Below are positions 44,278 through 54,143 of a stretch of DNA of 64,000 bases, one piece after another. The number at the start of each line of letters is the position of its first letter. Positions within the stretch are counted from its first letter, which is position 1. The DNA lies in NCBI RefSeq assembly GCF_000566685.1, contig NZ_AZQN01000012.1:1-64000 (forward strand). Direction: 5' to 3'. The DNA comes from Dyadobacter tibetensis Y620-1. GTDB lineage: Bacteria; Bacteroidota; Bacteroidia; Cytophagales; Spirosomataceae. A program made the translations under genes and the position numbers. The notes under the pieces were generated by a model. It was not told where the DNA came from, ran no database searches, and saw only the letters and a program-made list of their open reading frames with translations.

Positions 44278-46872
44278 ATGTCCATAAATAAGCCAAGAAC
44301 AAGCAATAACAGAAAGAAATCGGAAGAATCCTCGGAAAACCGTCGACAACTTTTTATCGACTGGGATCAGGCATTTACGAGCCCTAAAAGTACCTTAGCC
44401 TGGGGCATGTTTTTTATTTTACTAGCCCTGCTACTAGAGGTTTCTTTCGCTTCTCATATTTTCACCGGCCTTACCGACCAAAGTGTGGTAGATGGACTGA
44501 GCCAGCTCTCGATACGAGATGCAGGCAAGCAGACCAGGAACGTTCTGGGGGTGTTGGGGGCTACCATCTCGCATATTTTTGTATATAGATGGTTTGGGCT
44601 GGGTTCATTGCTTATTCCCATATTGGCCTTCGTGGCGGGATGGAAGATTGCCTTTGGTAAGGAGCTGGCACCCATTGCACGCACAACCAAAGAGGTGATT
44701 TTCTTTACCATCTGGATCAGTACCCTGATGGGCTATCTGGTAATGATGAGTGGTACGGAGAATAACCTAAGCTTTCTGGCAGGTGGGATGGGATATGCGC
44801 TTAATCTGTATCTTTTCGATTGGTTGAAATGGGGCAGTATTATACCTATCATTTTCTCTCTCTTTGTATTCGCTGTTTATTTCTACGATGCCAAAGAACG
44901 TTACGAGGCATGGGTAGAGAAGAATCGGGAAAAAGAAGCGGAAACCCTCGCCAACCCTGCTGCCGAGGCGGCAGAAAGTACTACCGAATCTACTTCTGCA
45001 AATAAGGAATATCAGTCTATCGTCGACCAGACTTATGACGATGAGCCTCCATTGGTAAACCTGGAGACAGAAGAGGAAGCTGATAAGTCGGAACCCTTAA
45101 CATCGGATAGCGAAGACACTGAATTAGAAGACAGAGATGATGAAGTGAAGGAAGAGCCGGTATCCGAGCCATCGGCTGGCACCAATCAGGCCGACGACGA
45201 ATTCATGGATCCTCCTACCCTTACTGCGATCCCTTCAAAAAAGAAAGATGTAGAACTCCAGCTTGAACTAGAAATGGAGAACACACCTGTGACTCTCCCC
45301 CTGAGCCAGCATCCGGTAGAAGAAGAAGACGCAAACGCTTCCATTTTAAGGGAGTTCGGGCAGTATGACCCTACTTTAGACCTCCCACAGTACCAATTTC
45401 CGGGTACCGACCTTCTCAATGATGCCGTCGACAACCAAGAAAAAGTAACTCAGGAGGAATTGGAAAGTAACAAAATTCGTATTGTTGAAACCCTGGGGAG
45501 TTATGGAATTAATATATCTAAAATAAAGGCGACCATCGGGCCCACTGTCACCTTATATGAGATTATCCCGGAAGCGGGCGTGAGAATATCTAAAATTAAG
45601 AACCTGGAAGGCGACATTGCCCTTAGCCTGGCTGCCCTTGGGATACGCATCATTGCCCCTATGCCCGGTAGAGGAACCATAGGTATAGAAGTCCCTAACA
45701 AGAACAGAGAAACGGTATTCATCCATTCGGTCTTATCTAACGAACGTTTCCAGAAATCGACCTATGACCTTCCCGTCATATTAGGGAAAACTATTTCTAA
45801 TGAGATCCATATCGCTGATCTAGCCAAGATGCCCCACTTGCTTATGGCCGGGGCTACAGGACAAGGGAAGTCAGTTGGTCTCAATGTGATTCTGGCATCT
45901 TTAATATATAAGAAGCACCCGGCAGAACTAAAATTTGTATTGGTAGACCCTAAAAAGGTAGAACTTACCCTTTTCAATAAGCTGGAAAGACATTTTCTGG
46001 CCAAATTGCCAAATTCGGAAGAAGCCATTATTACAGATACAAAGAAGGTGATATTCACCCTGAACTCCTTATGCATAGAAATGGACAACCGCTACGATTT
46101 GCTAAAAGAGGCGGCCGTACGAAACTTAAAGGAATATAATGCCAAATTTGCTCAACGACGTCTCAGTCCGGAGAAGGGTCATAAATTCCTGCCATATATT
46201 GTATTAGTAATCGATGAGCTCGCCGATTTGATGATGACTGCAGGGAAAGAGGTAGAAACGCCTATAGCGAGGCTGGCACAGCTGGCAAGGGCCGTAGGAA
46301 TTCACCTGGTCGTGGCTACACAACGACCCTCGGTAAAGGTCATAACCGGTCTGATCAAGGCTAATTTTCCCGCCAGACTTTCCTTTAGGGTGACTTCCAG
46401 CATTGACTCCCGAACCATTTTAGACGCAGGTGGTGCCGAACAGCTTGTAGGGCAGGGAGATATGCTCTTATCTATCAATTCGGAAGTGATCAGGTTACAA
46501 TGCCCCTTTATTGATACAAGGGAAATCGAAGATGTCTGCGACTTTATTGGAACACAACGAGGATATAGTGATGCCTATGCCTTGCCAGAATATGAAGATG
46601 AAGACGGTTCCGATGGTAAAGGCGAAATTAACACGGATGATTTTGACGCCTTATTACCCGAAGCAGCCCGGCTTATCGTAAACCACCAGCAGGGAAGTAC
46701 TTCATTGATACAAAGAAAAATGAAACTGGGCTATAACCGTGCTGGACGCATCATGGATCAGTTGGAAATGATTGGCGTGGTGGGGCCGTTTACAGGTAGC
46801 AAGGCCAGGGATGTAATGTTCCACGACCTGTCTGGCCTGGAAGAGCACCTCAGGGTAATGGGCATTAGCTAA
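44278..46872 (+). CDS. ftsK: FtsK/SpoIIIE DNA translocase
   Basis: FtsK pumps DNA at the division septum and helps resolve chromosome dimers. The 864-residue protein has four membrane helices (within about 40-210), an acidic, low-complexity linker (about 220-370, many Glu, Asp, Thr and Ser), the alpha/beta motor with Walker A GATGQGKS (about 524) and Walker B VLVIDELADLMM (about 645), ATQRPSVKVITGLIKANFP and a C-terminal gamma winged helix (AARLIVNHQQGSTSLIQRKM). It is shorter than the E. coli protein mainly in the linker. The lolA-like gene follows 108 bp later, an order often seen in this order of bacteria. Confidence 0.97.
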   Translation: MSINKPRTSNNRKKSEESSENRRQLFIDWDQAFTSPKSTLAWGMFFILLALLLEVSFASHIFTGLTDQSVVDGLSQLSIRDAGKQTRNVLGVLGATISHIFVYRWFGLGSLLIPILAFVAGWKIAFGKELAPIARTTKEVIFFTIWISTLMGYLVMMSGTENNLSFLAGGMGYALNLYLFDWLKWGSIIPIIFSLFVFAVYFYDAKERYEAWVEKNREKEAETLANPAAEAAESTTESTSANKEYQSIVDQTYDDEPPLVNLETEEEADKSEPLTSDSEDTELEDRDDEVKEEPVSEPSAGTNQADDEFMDPPTLTAIPSKKKDVELQLELEMENTPVTLPLSQHPVEEEDANASILREFGQYDPTLDLPQYQFPGTDLLNDAVDNQEKVTQEELESNKIRIVETLGSYGINISKIKATIGPTVTLYEIIPEAGVRISKIKNLEGDIALSLAALGIRIIAPMPGRGTIGIEVPNKNRETVFIHSVLSNERFQKSTYDLPVILGKTISNEIHIADLAKMPHLLMAGATGQGKSVGLNVILASLIYKKHPAELKFVLVDPKKVELTLFNKLERHFLAKLPNSEEAIITDTKKVIFTLNSLCIEMDNRYDLLKEAAVRNLKEYNAKFAQRRLSPEKGHKFLPYIVLVIDELADLMMTAGKEVETPIARLAQLARAVGIHLVVATQRPSVKVITGLIKANFPARLSFRVTSSIDSRTILDAGGAEQLVGQGDMLLSINSEVIRLQCPFIDTREIEDVCDFIGTQRGYSDAYALPEYEDEDGSDGKGEINTDDFDALLPEAARLIVNHQQGSTSLIQRKMKLGYNRAGRIMDQLEMIGVVGPFTGSKARDVMFHDLSGLEEHLRVMGIS

Positions 46873-46980
46873 GATATACCCTCTACCCATTAAACCTTCG
46901 TGCAACAAAATCGTCCAAATACATACCGAGCAATCAATACTTGCGTTTTATAACATTGACAAAAAGGAACCCACTAACAA

Positions 46981-47631
46981 ATGAAGCATTTGAAAATTAA
47001 GACCATTGCCCTATTTTTCAGCCTGATATCTCTAAGTTTTTTAGCGGAGTCTAAGGCTCAGTCTGACAAAAAATCGACCGCTATCTTGGATGCCATGAGC
47101 AGCAAGTATCAGAACATGAAGTCTTTTAAAGCGCTCTTCACCTATACCCCAGAGGGTGGCAAAGCTCTAAAAGGTGATGTTACCGTAAAAGGATCTAAAT
47201 ACCGGCTAAAGATAGCAGGGCAGGAAATCTATAACGATGGTAAACTTATGGCAACCTATATCAAGGAAACCAACGAGGTGAATCTTCAGGATTTCGATCC
47301 GGCCGAGGCTGGGGAATTGGATCCTACCAAAATATATAGCGCATATAAAAATGGCTATAAACATGCCTTTATTAAGGAAACGAAACAAGGAGGTAAAACG
47401 CTGGAGATGGTGCAGCTTATATCGACCAACAAAAATAGTCAGGTGGCACGTGTAGAACTCCTGATCGATAAGGCAGACAAGACCATAAAAAACTGGAAGA
47501 TCTTTCAAAAAAATGGCAGTAATGTGACTTATACCGTAGATCAGTTTCAGCCGAATTTGGCGGTGGCAGATAGCTATTTTAGTTTTAACAGCAAACAATA
47601 TCCAGGAGTAGAAGTGGTGGATTTGAGATAA
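46981..47631 (+). CDS. lolA: LolA-like outer-membrane lipoprotein carrier
   Basis: The 216-residue protein has a signal peptide (ending ESKAQS) and a LolA-type fold: ILDAMSSKYQNMKSFKALFT, then beta strands such as GDVTVKGSKYRLKIAGQEIY, DGKLMATYIKETNEV, and the end VDQFQPNLAVADSYFSF, which is shared with Bacteroidota LolA proteins. LolA carries lipoproteins across the periplasm. It follows ftsK on the same strand and is closed by the strong terminator at 47646-47696. Sequence is distant from enterobacterial LolA, so the carrier role is from family membership. Confidence 0.88.
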   Translation: MKHLKIKTIALFFSLISLSFLAESKAQSDKKSTAILDAMSSKYQNMKSFKALFTYTPEGGKALKGDVTVKGSKYRLKIAGQEIYNDGKLMATYIKETNEVNLQDFDPAEAGELDPTKIYSAYKNGYKHAFIKETKQGGKTLEMVQLISTNKNSQVARVELLIDKADKTIKNWKIFQKNGSNVTYTVDQFQPNLAVADSYFSFNSKQYPGVEVVDLR

Positions 47632-47645
47632 TCCTTTAACTTTTA

Positions 47646-47696
47646 CCATAAAAAAAATAGGGCTGCACCAACCGGGCAGCCCTATTTTTTTTATGG
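47646..47696. terminator. Strong bidirectional terminator (21-bp perfect stem)
   Basis: 47646-47666 and 47676-47696 are exact reverse complements (core AATAGGGCTGC / GCAGCCCTATT) with a 9-nt loop; runs of eight A and eight T lie within the arms. It separates the convergent lolA and oxidoreductase genes and works for both strands. Confidence 0.92.
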
Positions 47697-47706
47697 TCTG
47701 ACAGCG

Positions 47707-49083
47707 CTACTTCTCCATCGCCATTTTAAGGGCCGAGGTAGTCGTGTAATATTTTGAAATCATATTGGGTACCTCCCAATCTGGCAGCTTACCTTCTTTC
47801 AGATATTCCATATACTTGTTGGCCACTTGAGCAAAATGCGCTTCATGTCCGTTGTCGTACTTTTCTGGTATAATCAGCTCCCAACCCTTGGTAATTTTCT
47901 TCAAGGCTATTCCCGGGAACTTGGCTTCAATTGCCTTGAAACTTTCTTCAACCTTTTTCAAATAATCTTCTTCCTTCGAAACCGTCTCAATGTAAAGAAC
48001 AGGCTTATAGTTCTGTTCCTTCCCCTGACGCACAACCAAGTTGGCTTTCGAACCTTTCATGATGGAATAATGCGTATCGCCTGTTCCTTCCGGAGCCTGG
48101 TATTTCCAATAGACTGCCACGCGTGCATTTACCCCTTTCAGGGCGTAAGTCATTTCTCCATTGGCATACACATTCAGTAATGAGTCCTTCACATCCTTTT
48201 GCAAAAACTCAGGGTAAGTATCGCTCTTGGTTACCGTTTTAAACTGAGATGGCGTCAATTGAGTAGGGATGCGCTTGGCAGAATGCAAGGCTATATCTTT
48301 CTGATAATCTATTTTTTCGTTAGGGAAACAACTCCACTGAACCAAATCTACCAAATGGCTAGTCACATCGACCATTCCCTCACCTTGCTGCTTGGTATCG
48401 AAAAACCAGGTAGGACGCACTAATGGTTCCCCAGAAATGTATTTGAAAAAATGATGTACGCTTTCTTTAATTACGGCAGGATTTTCAGGAGTACCCTTCT
48501 GCATCTCCCCAAATATTTCGGGAATGGCTGCCAGTTCCCGCTGGAGGGTATTGGTGATTTCATAACGCTCCGTCATGATATCGTAAAGCAGAACATTATT
48601 TTTTTCTGCACTGCTAAAAGCCTCTTGTAGTAATTCGAATCCTTCGCTGTCAATAGCCATGGGCTTATCAGCGAGCACATTTAATCCGGCATCTACCGAT
48701 TTTTTGATAATATCCGTTTTTTTCTGGTTATTCCCAGCCAAAACCACGACATTTCCCTTTTTTTCCTGCAACATTTTTTCAAGGAAATCATCTCCCTTAT
48801 ACACTTCTTCTGCCCAGGAGGTTGGCTCTTCCGGACGGCTGTTATACTTATCTATTTTATCTAGATAAGCCTGTACATCGGGACCATCCGTGGCATAAAC
48901 ATGGACCACGGAGTCAACGTCGGCATACATAGACTTTTGTACCAAAGCGGCATGAAAATGCCCTGGCTCTACTACTATCAGGCTAAGGGGCTTTTTGTCC
49001 TGCCCTACCTCTTTCGATGAATTACATCCTTGATTCAATACGAACATACTGCCAAGTGCAGCGGTTAAAAGTTTTGCCTTCAT
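47707..49083 (-). CDS. Gfo/Idh/MocA-family oxidoreductase, lipoprotein
   Basis: The 458-residue protein has a lipoprotein signal (MFVLNQGC) and an NAD(P)-type Rossmann domain: VVLAGNNQKKTDIIKKSVDA, LNVLADKPMAID with the conserved Lys-Pro, then a C-terminal domain with GEGMVDVTSHLVDLVQW. Family members oxidise or epimerise sugars and sugar derivatives. Export as a lipoprotein is common in Bacteroidota and PVC bacteria but leaves the cofactor supply unexplained. It lies downstream of the nag genes with a 112-bp gap on the same strand and may belong to the same amino-sugar pathway. Substrate unknown. Confidence 0.88.
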   Translation of the reverse strand: MKAKLLTAALGSMFVLNQGCNSSKEVGQDKKPLSLIVVEPGHFHAALVQKSMYADVDSVVHVYATDGPDVQAYLDKIDKYNSRPEEPTSWAEEVYKGDDFLEKMLQEKKGNVVVLAGNNQKKTDIIKKSVDAGLNVLADKPMAIDSEGFELLQEAFSSAEKNNVLLYDIMTERYEITNTLQRELAAIPEIFGEMQKGTPENPAVIKESVHHFFKYISGEPLVRPTWFFDTKQQGEGMVDVTSHLVDLVQWSCFPNEKIDYQKDIALHSAKRIPTQLTPSQFKTVTKSDTYPEFLQKDVKDSLLNVYANGEMTYALKGVNARVAVYWKYQAPEGTGDTHYSIMKGSKANLVVRQGKEQNYKPVLYIETVSKEEDYLKKVEESFKAIEAKFPGIALKKITKGWELIIPEKYDNGHEAHFAQVANKYMEYLKEGKLPDWEVPNMISKYYTTTSALKMAMEK

Positions 49084-49195
49084 TCTATTTTGTTTGGATT
49101 ACAAATAATCAATCTAGCCGACGGACCAGACCTTTTAATTAAGTGTTAATTTCAATCTAAAAATTACTTAAAAATCTAGTCCAGGAACATGGGAC

Positions 49196-49987
49196 TCACT
49201 TAAAAGACGAGACTTTGGATAGTTTACCTGCACTGTCGGCATCAATAAATAATAGGGCATTGGGATGTTGGGTCAAAATCGTAGAGGGATAGGTCTCCTG
49301 GACATCTTCTTCCAAGGTGTTTTTTATGGCCGTTGCTTTGTTGGCACCAGGAACAATACCGAATACGTAGCGTGCCTTCATTAAGGCCGGGATGGTAACC
49401 GTTAATGCATGGCGTGGTACTAGTTCCAGGCTAGGAAAGCACTGATCATTAACTTGCTGCTGCCGGCAAGGGGTATCTAGCTCAACCACTTTTACCGTAG
49501 CTTTATCTTCGAAAAATGCGACATGGGGGTCATTGAATGCGAGGTGGCAGTTCTCGCCTATACCCAGGCAGACGATATCAACCGGGTATTTCTGCAGAAG
49601 GGCAGCATAGCGTTCACACTCCTGATGGCTGTCGGCTGTATTCCCGTCCAGATAATACACCTGCTCTATGGGTACCAGATCGAAGAGCCGATCTTTCAAA
49701 AACTTTCCAAATGCCTGGGGAGCGTTGGGAGCTAAACCGATGTACTCATCCATATGAAAAGCTCTTATTCGGCTCCAGTCAATGCGCGCATCCTGGCTTA
49801 AGGCCTGTAAAAACTCGTTTTGCGAGGGGGCAGATGCGAATATTATGTTGACCGCAGGCTGTTGAGCCTGGAGGGTCTGGATCTGGCTGGCTACTAACAT
49901 GGCTGCCTCTACGCCCATCTCATGGCGATTGGGAAGTATACGAACCTGCAATTGGTCTACAGTAAAAGCGGAGACTTCTTTTTCCAT
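49196..49987 (-). CDS. nagB: Glucosamine-6-phosphate deaminase-like protein
   Basis: NagB converts glucosamine-6-phosphate to fructose-6-phosphate and ammonia. The 263-residue protein keeps FHMDEYIGL with the catalytic Asp and GIGENCHLAFND with the catalytic His, and ends in VPGANKATAIKNTLE. It differs from standard NagB in two places: the phosphate loop reads ASAPSQNEFL, and GENGH is changed to GENCH. Such divergent forms occur with NagA in this phylum. The gene follows nagA by 32 bp and the MFS transporter before that, so a transport-deacetylase-deaminase operon is clear. A related sugar-phosphate isomerase role is the alternative. Confidence 0.85.
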   Translation of the reverse strand: MEKEVSAFTVDQLQVRILPNRHEMGVEAAMLVASQIQTLQAQQPAVNIIFASAPSQNEFLQALSQDARIDWSRIRAFHMDEYIGLAPNAPQAFGKFLKDRLFDLVPIEQVYYLDGNTADSHQECERYAALLQKYPVDIVCLGIGENCHLAFNDPHVAFFEDKATVKVVELDTPCRQQQVNDQCFPSLELVPRHALTVTIPALMKARYVFGIVPGANKATAIKNTLEEDVQETYPSTILTQHPNALLFIDADSAGKLSKVSSFK

Positions 49988-50019
49988 TATATAATTATAA
50001 AAATTGAACTACTTAAGAC

Positions 50020-51201
50020 TTACTTATTCTCCTGAAACACCACGCTTCCTTCCACCATGGTCATTTGAACCCGAATGTCTTGATCGAAAATGACGATGTC
50101 GGCATCTTTTCCTTGTACCAAAGATCCCTTTTTCTGATCTACTCCCATCATACGAGCTGGGCTTAGGCTCATCATTCGAACGGCATCTAACAGTGAAACA
50201 TCGGCTTGCTGCACCATGGTGCGAACCAAACGATCGGCAGTTGCCACACTACCGGCGAAAGAGGAACGATCGGGCATCTTCGCTACACCATCTTCCACCA
50301 ACACCCGCACACCTCCTTTGACGGACCCAAGAATACTATCCCCCTCGGGCATACCTGCTGCTCGCATGGCGTCGGTAATCAGGGCAATCCGGTCCACCCC
50401 TTTTACCTTGCATATTAATTTGAGCAAAGGGGGCGGCAGGTGAGTCCCGTCAGCTATTATTTCTACGTCCATATCCAGCAATAGGGCACTTTCGATCGTA
50501 CCCGCATAGCGGTAGGCATTTTTACGGGTAACTCCCGACATGGCCGAATATAGGTGGGTTGCCAGGGAATAGCCATTTTCGAACGCCTCCAAAACCTCAT
50601 CGTAAAGGGCGTCGGTATGGGCTATAGCAGCCAAGATTCCTTTTTCCCTTAAACGCCGACCAAAATCGATGGCTCCTGGAAGTTCCGGTGCGGCGCTCCA
50701 ACGGGAAATATTATTGGAGTGTGCCAGAATCTCTTCATATTCCTTAGGATCGGGATTCCGGATATAACGCGGATCCTGGGCTCCACGTTGGCTAAGTGCA
50801 AAATAAGGTCCCTCCAGGTGCATGCCCAGGAAGCGAGCTCCCCGCGTATTGGCATCGGACGCAGACTGGTACATGTCCAATGTATTGAGTAAATCCTCCT
50901 TTTCACTGGTTAGCGTGGTAGGTACCATGGCGGTTGTTCCGTAAGCTGCATGCTTCTCCGCAATTTTCAGAAATGCTTCCAGAGTACCATCCATGAAATC
51001 GTAGCCTCCTCCACCATGAATATGAATATCAATAAACCCTGGAGCAACATAGTGCCCACCAGCGTCAATCACTTCCGCTCCCGGAACCGATAAATCATGG
51101 GCAGAAACCTGTTCTATGGTCCCTTCGTTCAGCACGATCGTTCCATTTCGGATGGCTCGAAAAGGGGTTATTATGGTTCCATTAATTATTTTAGTTTTCA
51201 T
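50020..51201 (-). CDS. nagA: N-acetylglucosamine-6-phosphate deacetylase
   Basis: NagA removes acetate from GlcNAc-6-phosphate. The 393-residue amidohydrolase shows all metal and catalytic positions: PGFIDIHIHGGGGYDFMD, HLEGPYFALSQRGAQDP with the metal Glu, AIAHTDA and ATHLYSAMSGV with the two His, and LITDAMRAAG with the catalytic Asp. The C-terminal SLSPARMMGVDQKKGSLVQG closes the barrel. It lies between the sugar transporter gene (100 bp upstream) and nagB (32 bp downstream). Together they take external GlcNAc into glycolysis; a GlcNAc kinase gene is not in the window. Confidence 0.96.
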   Translation of the reverse strand: MKTKIINGTIITPFRAIRNGTIVLNEGTIEQVSAHDLSVPGAEVIDAGGHYVAPGFIDIHIHGGGGYDFMDGTLEAFLKIAEKHAAYGTTAMVPTTLTSEKEDLLNTLDMYQSASDANTRGARFLGMHLEGPYFALSQRGAQDPRYIRNPDPKEYEEILAHSNNISRWSAAPELPGAIDFGRRLREKGILAAIAHTDALYDEVLEAFENGYSLATHLYSAMSGVTRKNAYRYAGTIESALLLDMDVEIIADGTHLPPPLLKLICKVKGVDRIALITDAMRAAGMPEGDSILGSVKGGVRVLVEDGVAKMPDRSSFAGSVATADRLVRTMVQQADVSLLDAVRMMSLSPARMMGVDQKKGSLVQGKDADIVIFDQDIRVQMTMVEGSVVFQENK

Positions 51202-51300
51202 GAATTTATAATTAGATATACAAGCCTTTCGGCAAAAAATGTAGTGATCCCTCCCTTTCGTTTTTAAGCCGGGTAAACCTTCAGCTACAGGACTTATGCT

Positions 51301-52620
51301 TTAGGCCCATCTTCTGAGCTTATGTCCGTGAATGGCATAATATACTAAAAACAGATAGCAGGGGATAAGTACCCAATAGGCATTGCGCACTCCATACACG
51401 TCGGCAAAAAAGCCATAAACCACAGGCATAATGGCATTGCCGCAGAGCATCATAATCAGCACTGAAGCACCTAGCTTGGTGAAGCGCCCTAAGTCGTCTA
51501 AAGCCAGGGGCCATATTCCAGCCCACACCAGCGAATTGGCTAGACCCAAGAGGACAATAAACCAAATGGAAATATCAGCGGTATGGCCAAGGAATTGAAT
51601 AGTTCCAGACGCATAGATAATGAGCAAGGTGAAAATGGTGCCCAGGATGGTACATATTCTCAGGGCATTGACCTGACTGATAAAACGCGGAATGGTAGCA
51701 ATACCAATCAGGTAGCCACAGATGGTGCAGAAAAGGGTGTACGATGGAAACACTTTAGCTTCCAGCAGTCCGATCCCCATCGAATCGGCATAGCTGATAA
51801 TGGTATCGATTGCGATCACCTGGGTACCTACATGGGTGAAAATAGCCACTGCCCCCAGAATCAGGTGCGGAAACTGGAAAATACTGGTCTTAGATGCATT
51901 GGCCGTGGCCACTGCCCCCGTCTCCTGCTCTGTATCTAATTCGGGCAAGGGCGAACGGTAAACCAGGTATCCCAGAATAAACAAGAATGTGCCCAGACCA
52001 ATATAAGGATTGATGACCCTCCGGATCAATTCGTCTAACGCCGTATTTCTATCCACTTCCGTCATGGAACTCAGAGAAGCAAACAAGTCGGTATCGGTAG
52101 GCCTCAAGACAACTGCGGCAAAAATAATAGGCGATAAAATTCCGGCCGCCTTATTGCATATACCCATGATACTAATACGTTGAGCCGCTCTTTCTTTGGC
52201 TCCCAATATGGTAATATAAGGATTTGCTGCTGTTTGCAAAATGGCCAGTCCTATGCCTATCATAAACAAGCCGAGCAGAAAAATTTCGTACTGCCGGAGC
52301 ATGGCAGCCGGAACGAAGATAAAGGCGCCTAATGCCATGGACCAAAAACCATACATCATCCCCTTCTTAAATCCCACCGATTTAAGTAAGTAAGAAGAGG
52401 GAACTGACATAATAAAATAGGCGATGTAGAATGCAAAAGCCACCAAATAGGCCTGCACACTGCTAAGCTCGCAGGCAATTTTGAAATAAGGTATCAGAAT
52501 GGCGTTGACCCAGGAAACGAATCCAAATATAAAAAACATCACCCCGATCAGCAGAATCGAAATGGTAGTTTGGCGTTTGGTAAGCTGGTCAACGGTTATT
52601 TTTTGTGTTAAACCGTTCAT
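51301..52620 (-). CDS. Sugar MFS transporter, NagP/FucP type
   Basis: This is a 439-residue inner-membrane symporter with twelve helices. ILLIGVMFFIFGFVSWVNAI with the Asn/Trp-rich first helix, LQTAANPYITILG and the sequence GLANSLVWAGIWPLALDDLG are typical of the FucP/NagP sugar-proton symporters of Bacteroidota. ATG 52618-52620 is taken as start; the frame reaches three codons further to a TTG. As first gene of the nagA-nagB operon it most likely carries N-acetylglucosamine, or an oligosaccharide containing it; that specificity is from context. Confidence 0.9.
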   Translation of the reverse strand: MNGLTQKITVDQLTKRQTTISILLIGVMFFIFGFVSWVNAILIPYFKIACELSSVQAYLVAFAFYIAYFIMSVPSSYLLKSVGFKKGMMYGFWSMALGAFIFVPAAMLRQYEIFLLGLFMIGIGLAILQTAANPYITILGAKERAAQRISIMGICNKAAGILSPIIFAAVVLRPTDTDLFASLSSMTEVDRNTALDELIRRVINPYIGLGTFLFILGYLVYRSPLPELDTEQETGAVATANASKTSIFQFPHLILGAVAIFTHVGTQVIAIDTIISYADSMGIGLLEAKVFPSYTLFCTICGYLIGIATIPRFISQVNALRICTILGTIFTLLIIYASGTIQFLGHTADISIWFIVLLGLANSLVWAGIWPLALDDLGRFTKLGASVLIMMLCGNAIMPVVYGFFADVYGVRNAYWVLIPCYLFLVYYAIHGHKLRRWA

Positions 52621-52724
52621 GAATTGCAAGGGTTATAAATCGGACTTGGATTATTTTCCGAAAGAGAAAGAAAGAGGCCAGATATAAGGGCCCCCTCCAT
52701 GAATACAAAATGGATCAGCTACGT

Positions 52725-54104
52725 TTAAACAGTAGGTTCCCATCCCTTTTCATAGGATCTTTTCCATAATTTGTTCGCTTCTTTATTATGGAGGATATGT
52801 CCGTTGCTGGAATCAATATCGAGCATACCACCCGTGCGTTGAGCAATATTTCCCAGCTGAGCAAGAAGTGTACTTTGGTGGCCTCCTGTAATGTCAGAGC
52901 TTAATTCTGCCTTATTTTTTATGGCATCGAAAAAATTTTGAAAATGAAAAGCATCCAAAGCCTGGGAAGGATTCATTTTATTACGAGGGTCGATTTCCAG
53001 ATTATTTTTTACATCCTTTACTAATTTATTTTTCAAGTCATAAATTTTGTAGGAATTCCCCCCATCCAACTCCAGTGAGCCCTTCTCTCCGTAAAAAATC
53101 ACCCCTACACTACTCCCCTCAACGGTCCTTCCATTACAGCTTCGACCCTCCCAACTCATGGCCCCCTTGTCGCCAAATTCAAGATTGATCACTTGTGTAT
53201 CCGGAGTTTCCCAGTCGTCCTGGTAACGATACCGCCCTCCGGCAGAAGTCACTTTCGTGGGGTAATCTACCTGCATTCCCCAGCGCATCAGATCGAGCAT
53301 ATGCGTACCATTATTGAGGGCTTCTCCCGTTCCCCAATGCCAAAACCAATGCCAATTGTAATGAATTACATTGTCTTGGAAATCCTTTCGTGGAGCCGGC
53401 CCCTGCCATAAATCATAGTTGAGCCATCCTGGAACAGCCGTCTTTTTACCCACTCCAATCGACTCCCGGTTATTGGTATACCAGCCTTTTGAGAAATATA
53501 CCTTACCTATCGCTCCTTCATGCACCTCTTTGATGGCCGCTGCCACATTAGGCCAGGAGCGTCGCTGGTTACCCATCTGAATCTTATTACCATATTTCTT
53601 CTGAACAGCCATTAACATTTCACCTTCGTGAGGGTTATGACTACAGGGTTTTTCTAAATAAACATGTTTTCCCGCTTTAGAGGCTAAGATCGCCGCTGGG
53701 GCATGCCAATGATCGGGAGCCGCAATTATAAGCGCATCCATATCCTTGCTTTCCAAGGCCTTTCTGAAATCGGAAATATCGGCGGGTCGGGATTTCTGGA
53801 TTCCGTCCACAGTTTCAATACATTTGGATGCTGCTCGGGAATCTACATCAGAAATAGATATCACCTGACAGTTGGGCTGAAGAGCAAAATTGCTTGCCAA
53901 GGCAAGACCCCTACTATTAACCCCCATCACACCCACTGAAATTTTCTCATTGGCTCCTATGATTCGCGCATAACTCCGGGGTGTGAACCCAGATAGAATG
54001 CCCCCCAGTGAGAATAGGGCCGTTCCGGCAGCCGTTTTTTTCAAAAACTCCCTGCGACCAGCAACAGGAGCGGAATTCTGTTCTTTAGATTTTTTGTCGT
54101 TCAT
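52725..54104 (-). CDS. Gfo/Idh/MocA-family oxidoreductase, Tat-exported
   Basis: The 459-residue protein has a twin-arginine signal (RREFLKKTAAGTALFSLGG) and therefore is exported folded, with bound cofactor. The Rossmann part shows VGVMGVNSRGLALASNF, LIIAAPDHWHAPAAI and HVYLEKPCSHN with the active-site Lys; the C-terminal domain has HYNWHWFWHWGTGEALNNGT and HMLDLMRWGM. Proteins of this form act on sugars in sulfated-glycan or pectin loci of Bacteroidota and PVC bacteria. It lies 39 bp downstream of the PVC-type dehydrogenase gene and is probably co-transcribed with it. Confidence 0.9.
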   Translation of the reverse strand: MNDKKSKEQNSAPVAGRREFLKKTAAGTALFSLGGILSGFTPRSYARIIGANEKISVGVMGVNSRGLALASNFALQPNCQVISISDVDSRAASKCIETVDGIQKSRPADISDFRKALESKDMDALIIAAPDHWHAPAAILASKAGKHVYLEKPCSHNPHEGEMLMAVQKKYGNKIQMGNQRRSWPNVAAAIKEVHEGAIGKVYFSKGWYTNNRESIGVGKKTAVPGWLNYDLWQGPAPRKDFQDNVIHYNWHWFWHWGTGEALNNGTHMLDLMRWGMQVDYPTKVTSAGGRYRYQDDWETPDTQVINLEFGDKGAMSWEGRSCNGRTVEGSSVGVIFYGEKGSLELDGGNSYKIYDLKNKLVKDVKNNLEIDPRNKMNPSQALDAFHFQNFFDAIKNKAELSSDITGGHQSTLLAQLGNIAQRTGGMLDIDSSNGHILHNKEANKLWKRSYEKGWEPTV

Positions 54105-54143
54105 ATCTTATTTAAGTGTTTAGAAATTCCAAATACGTTCCGC

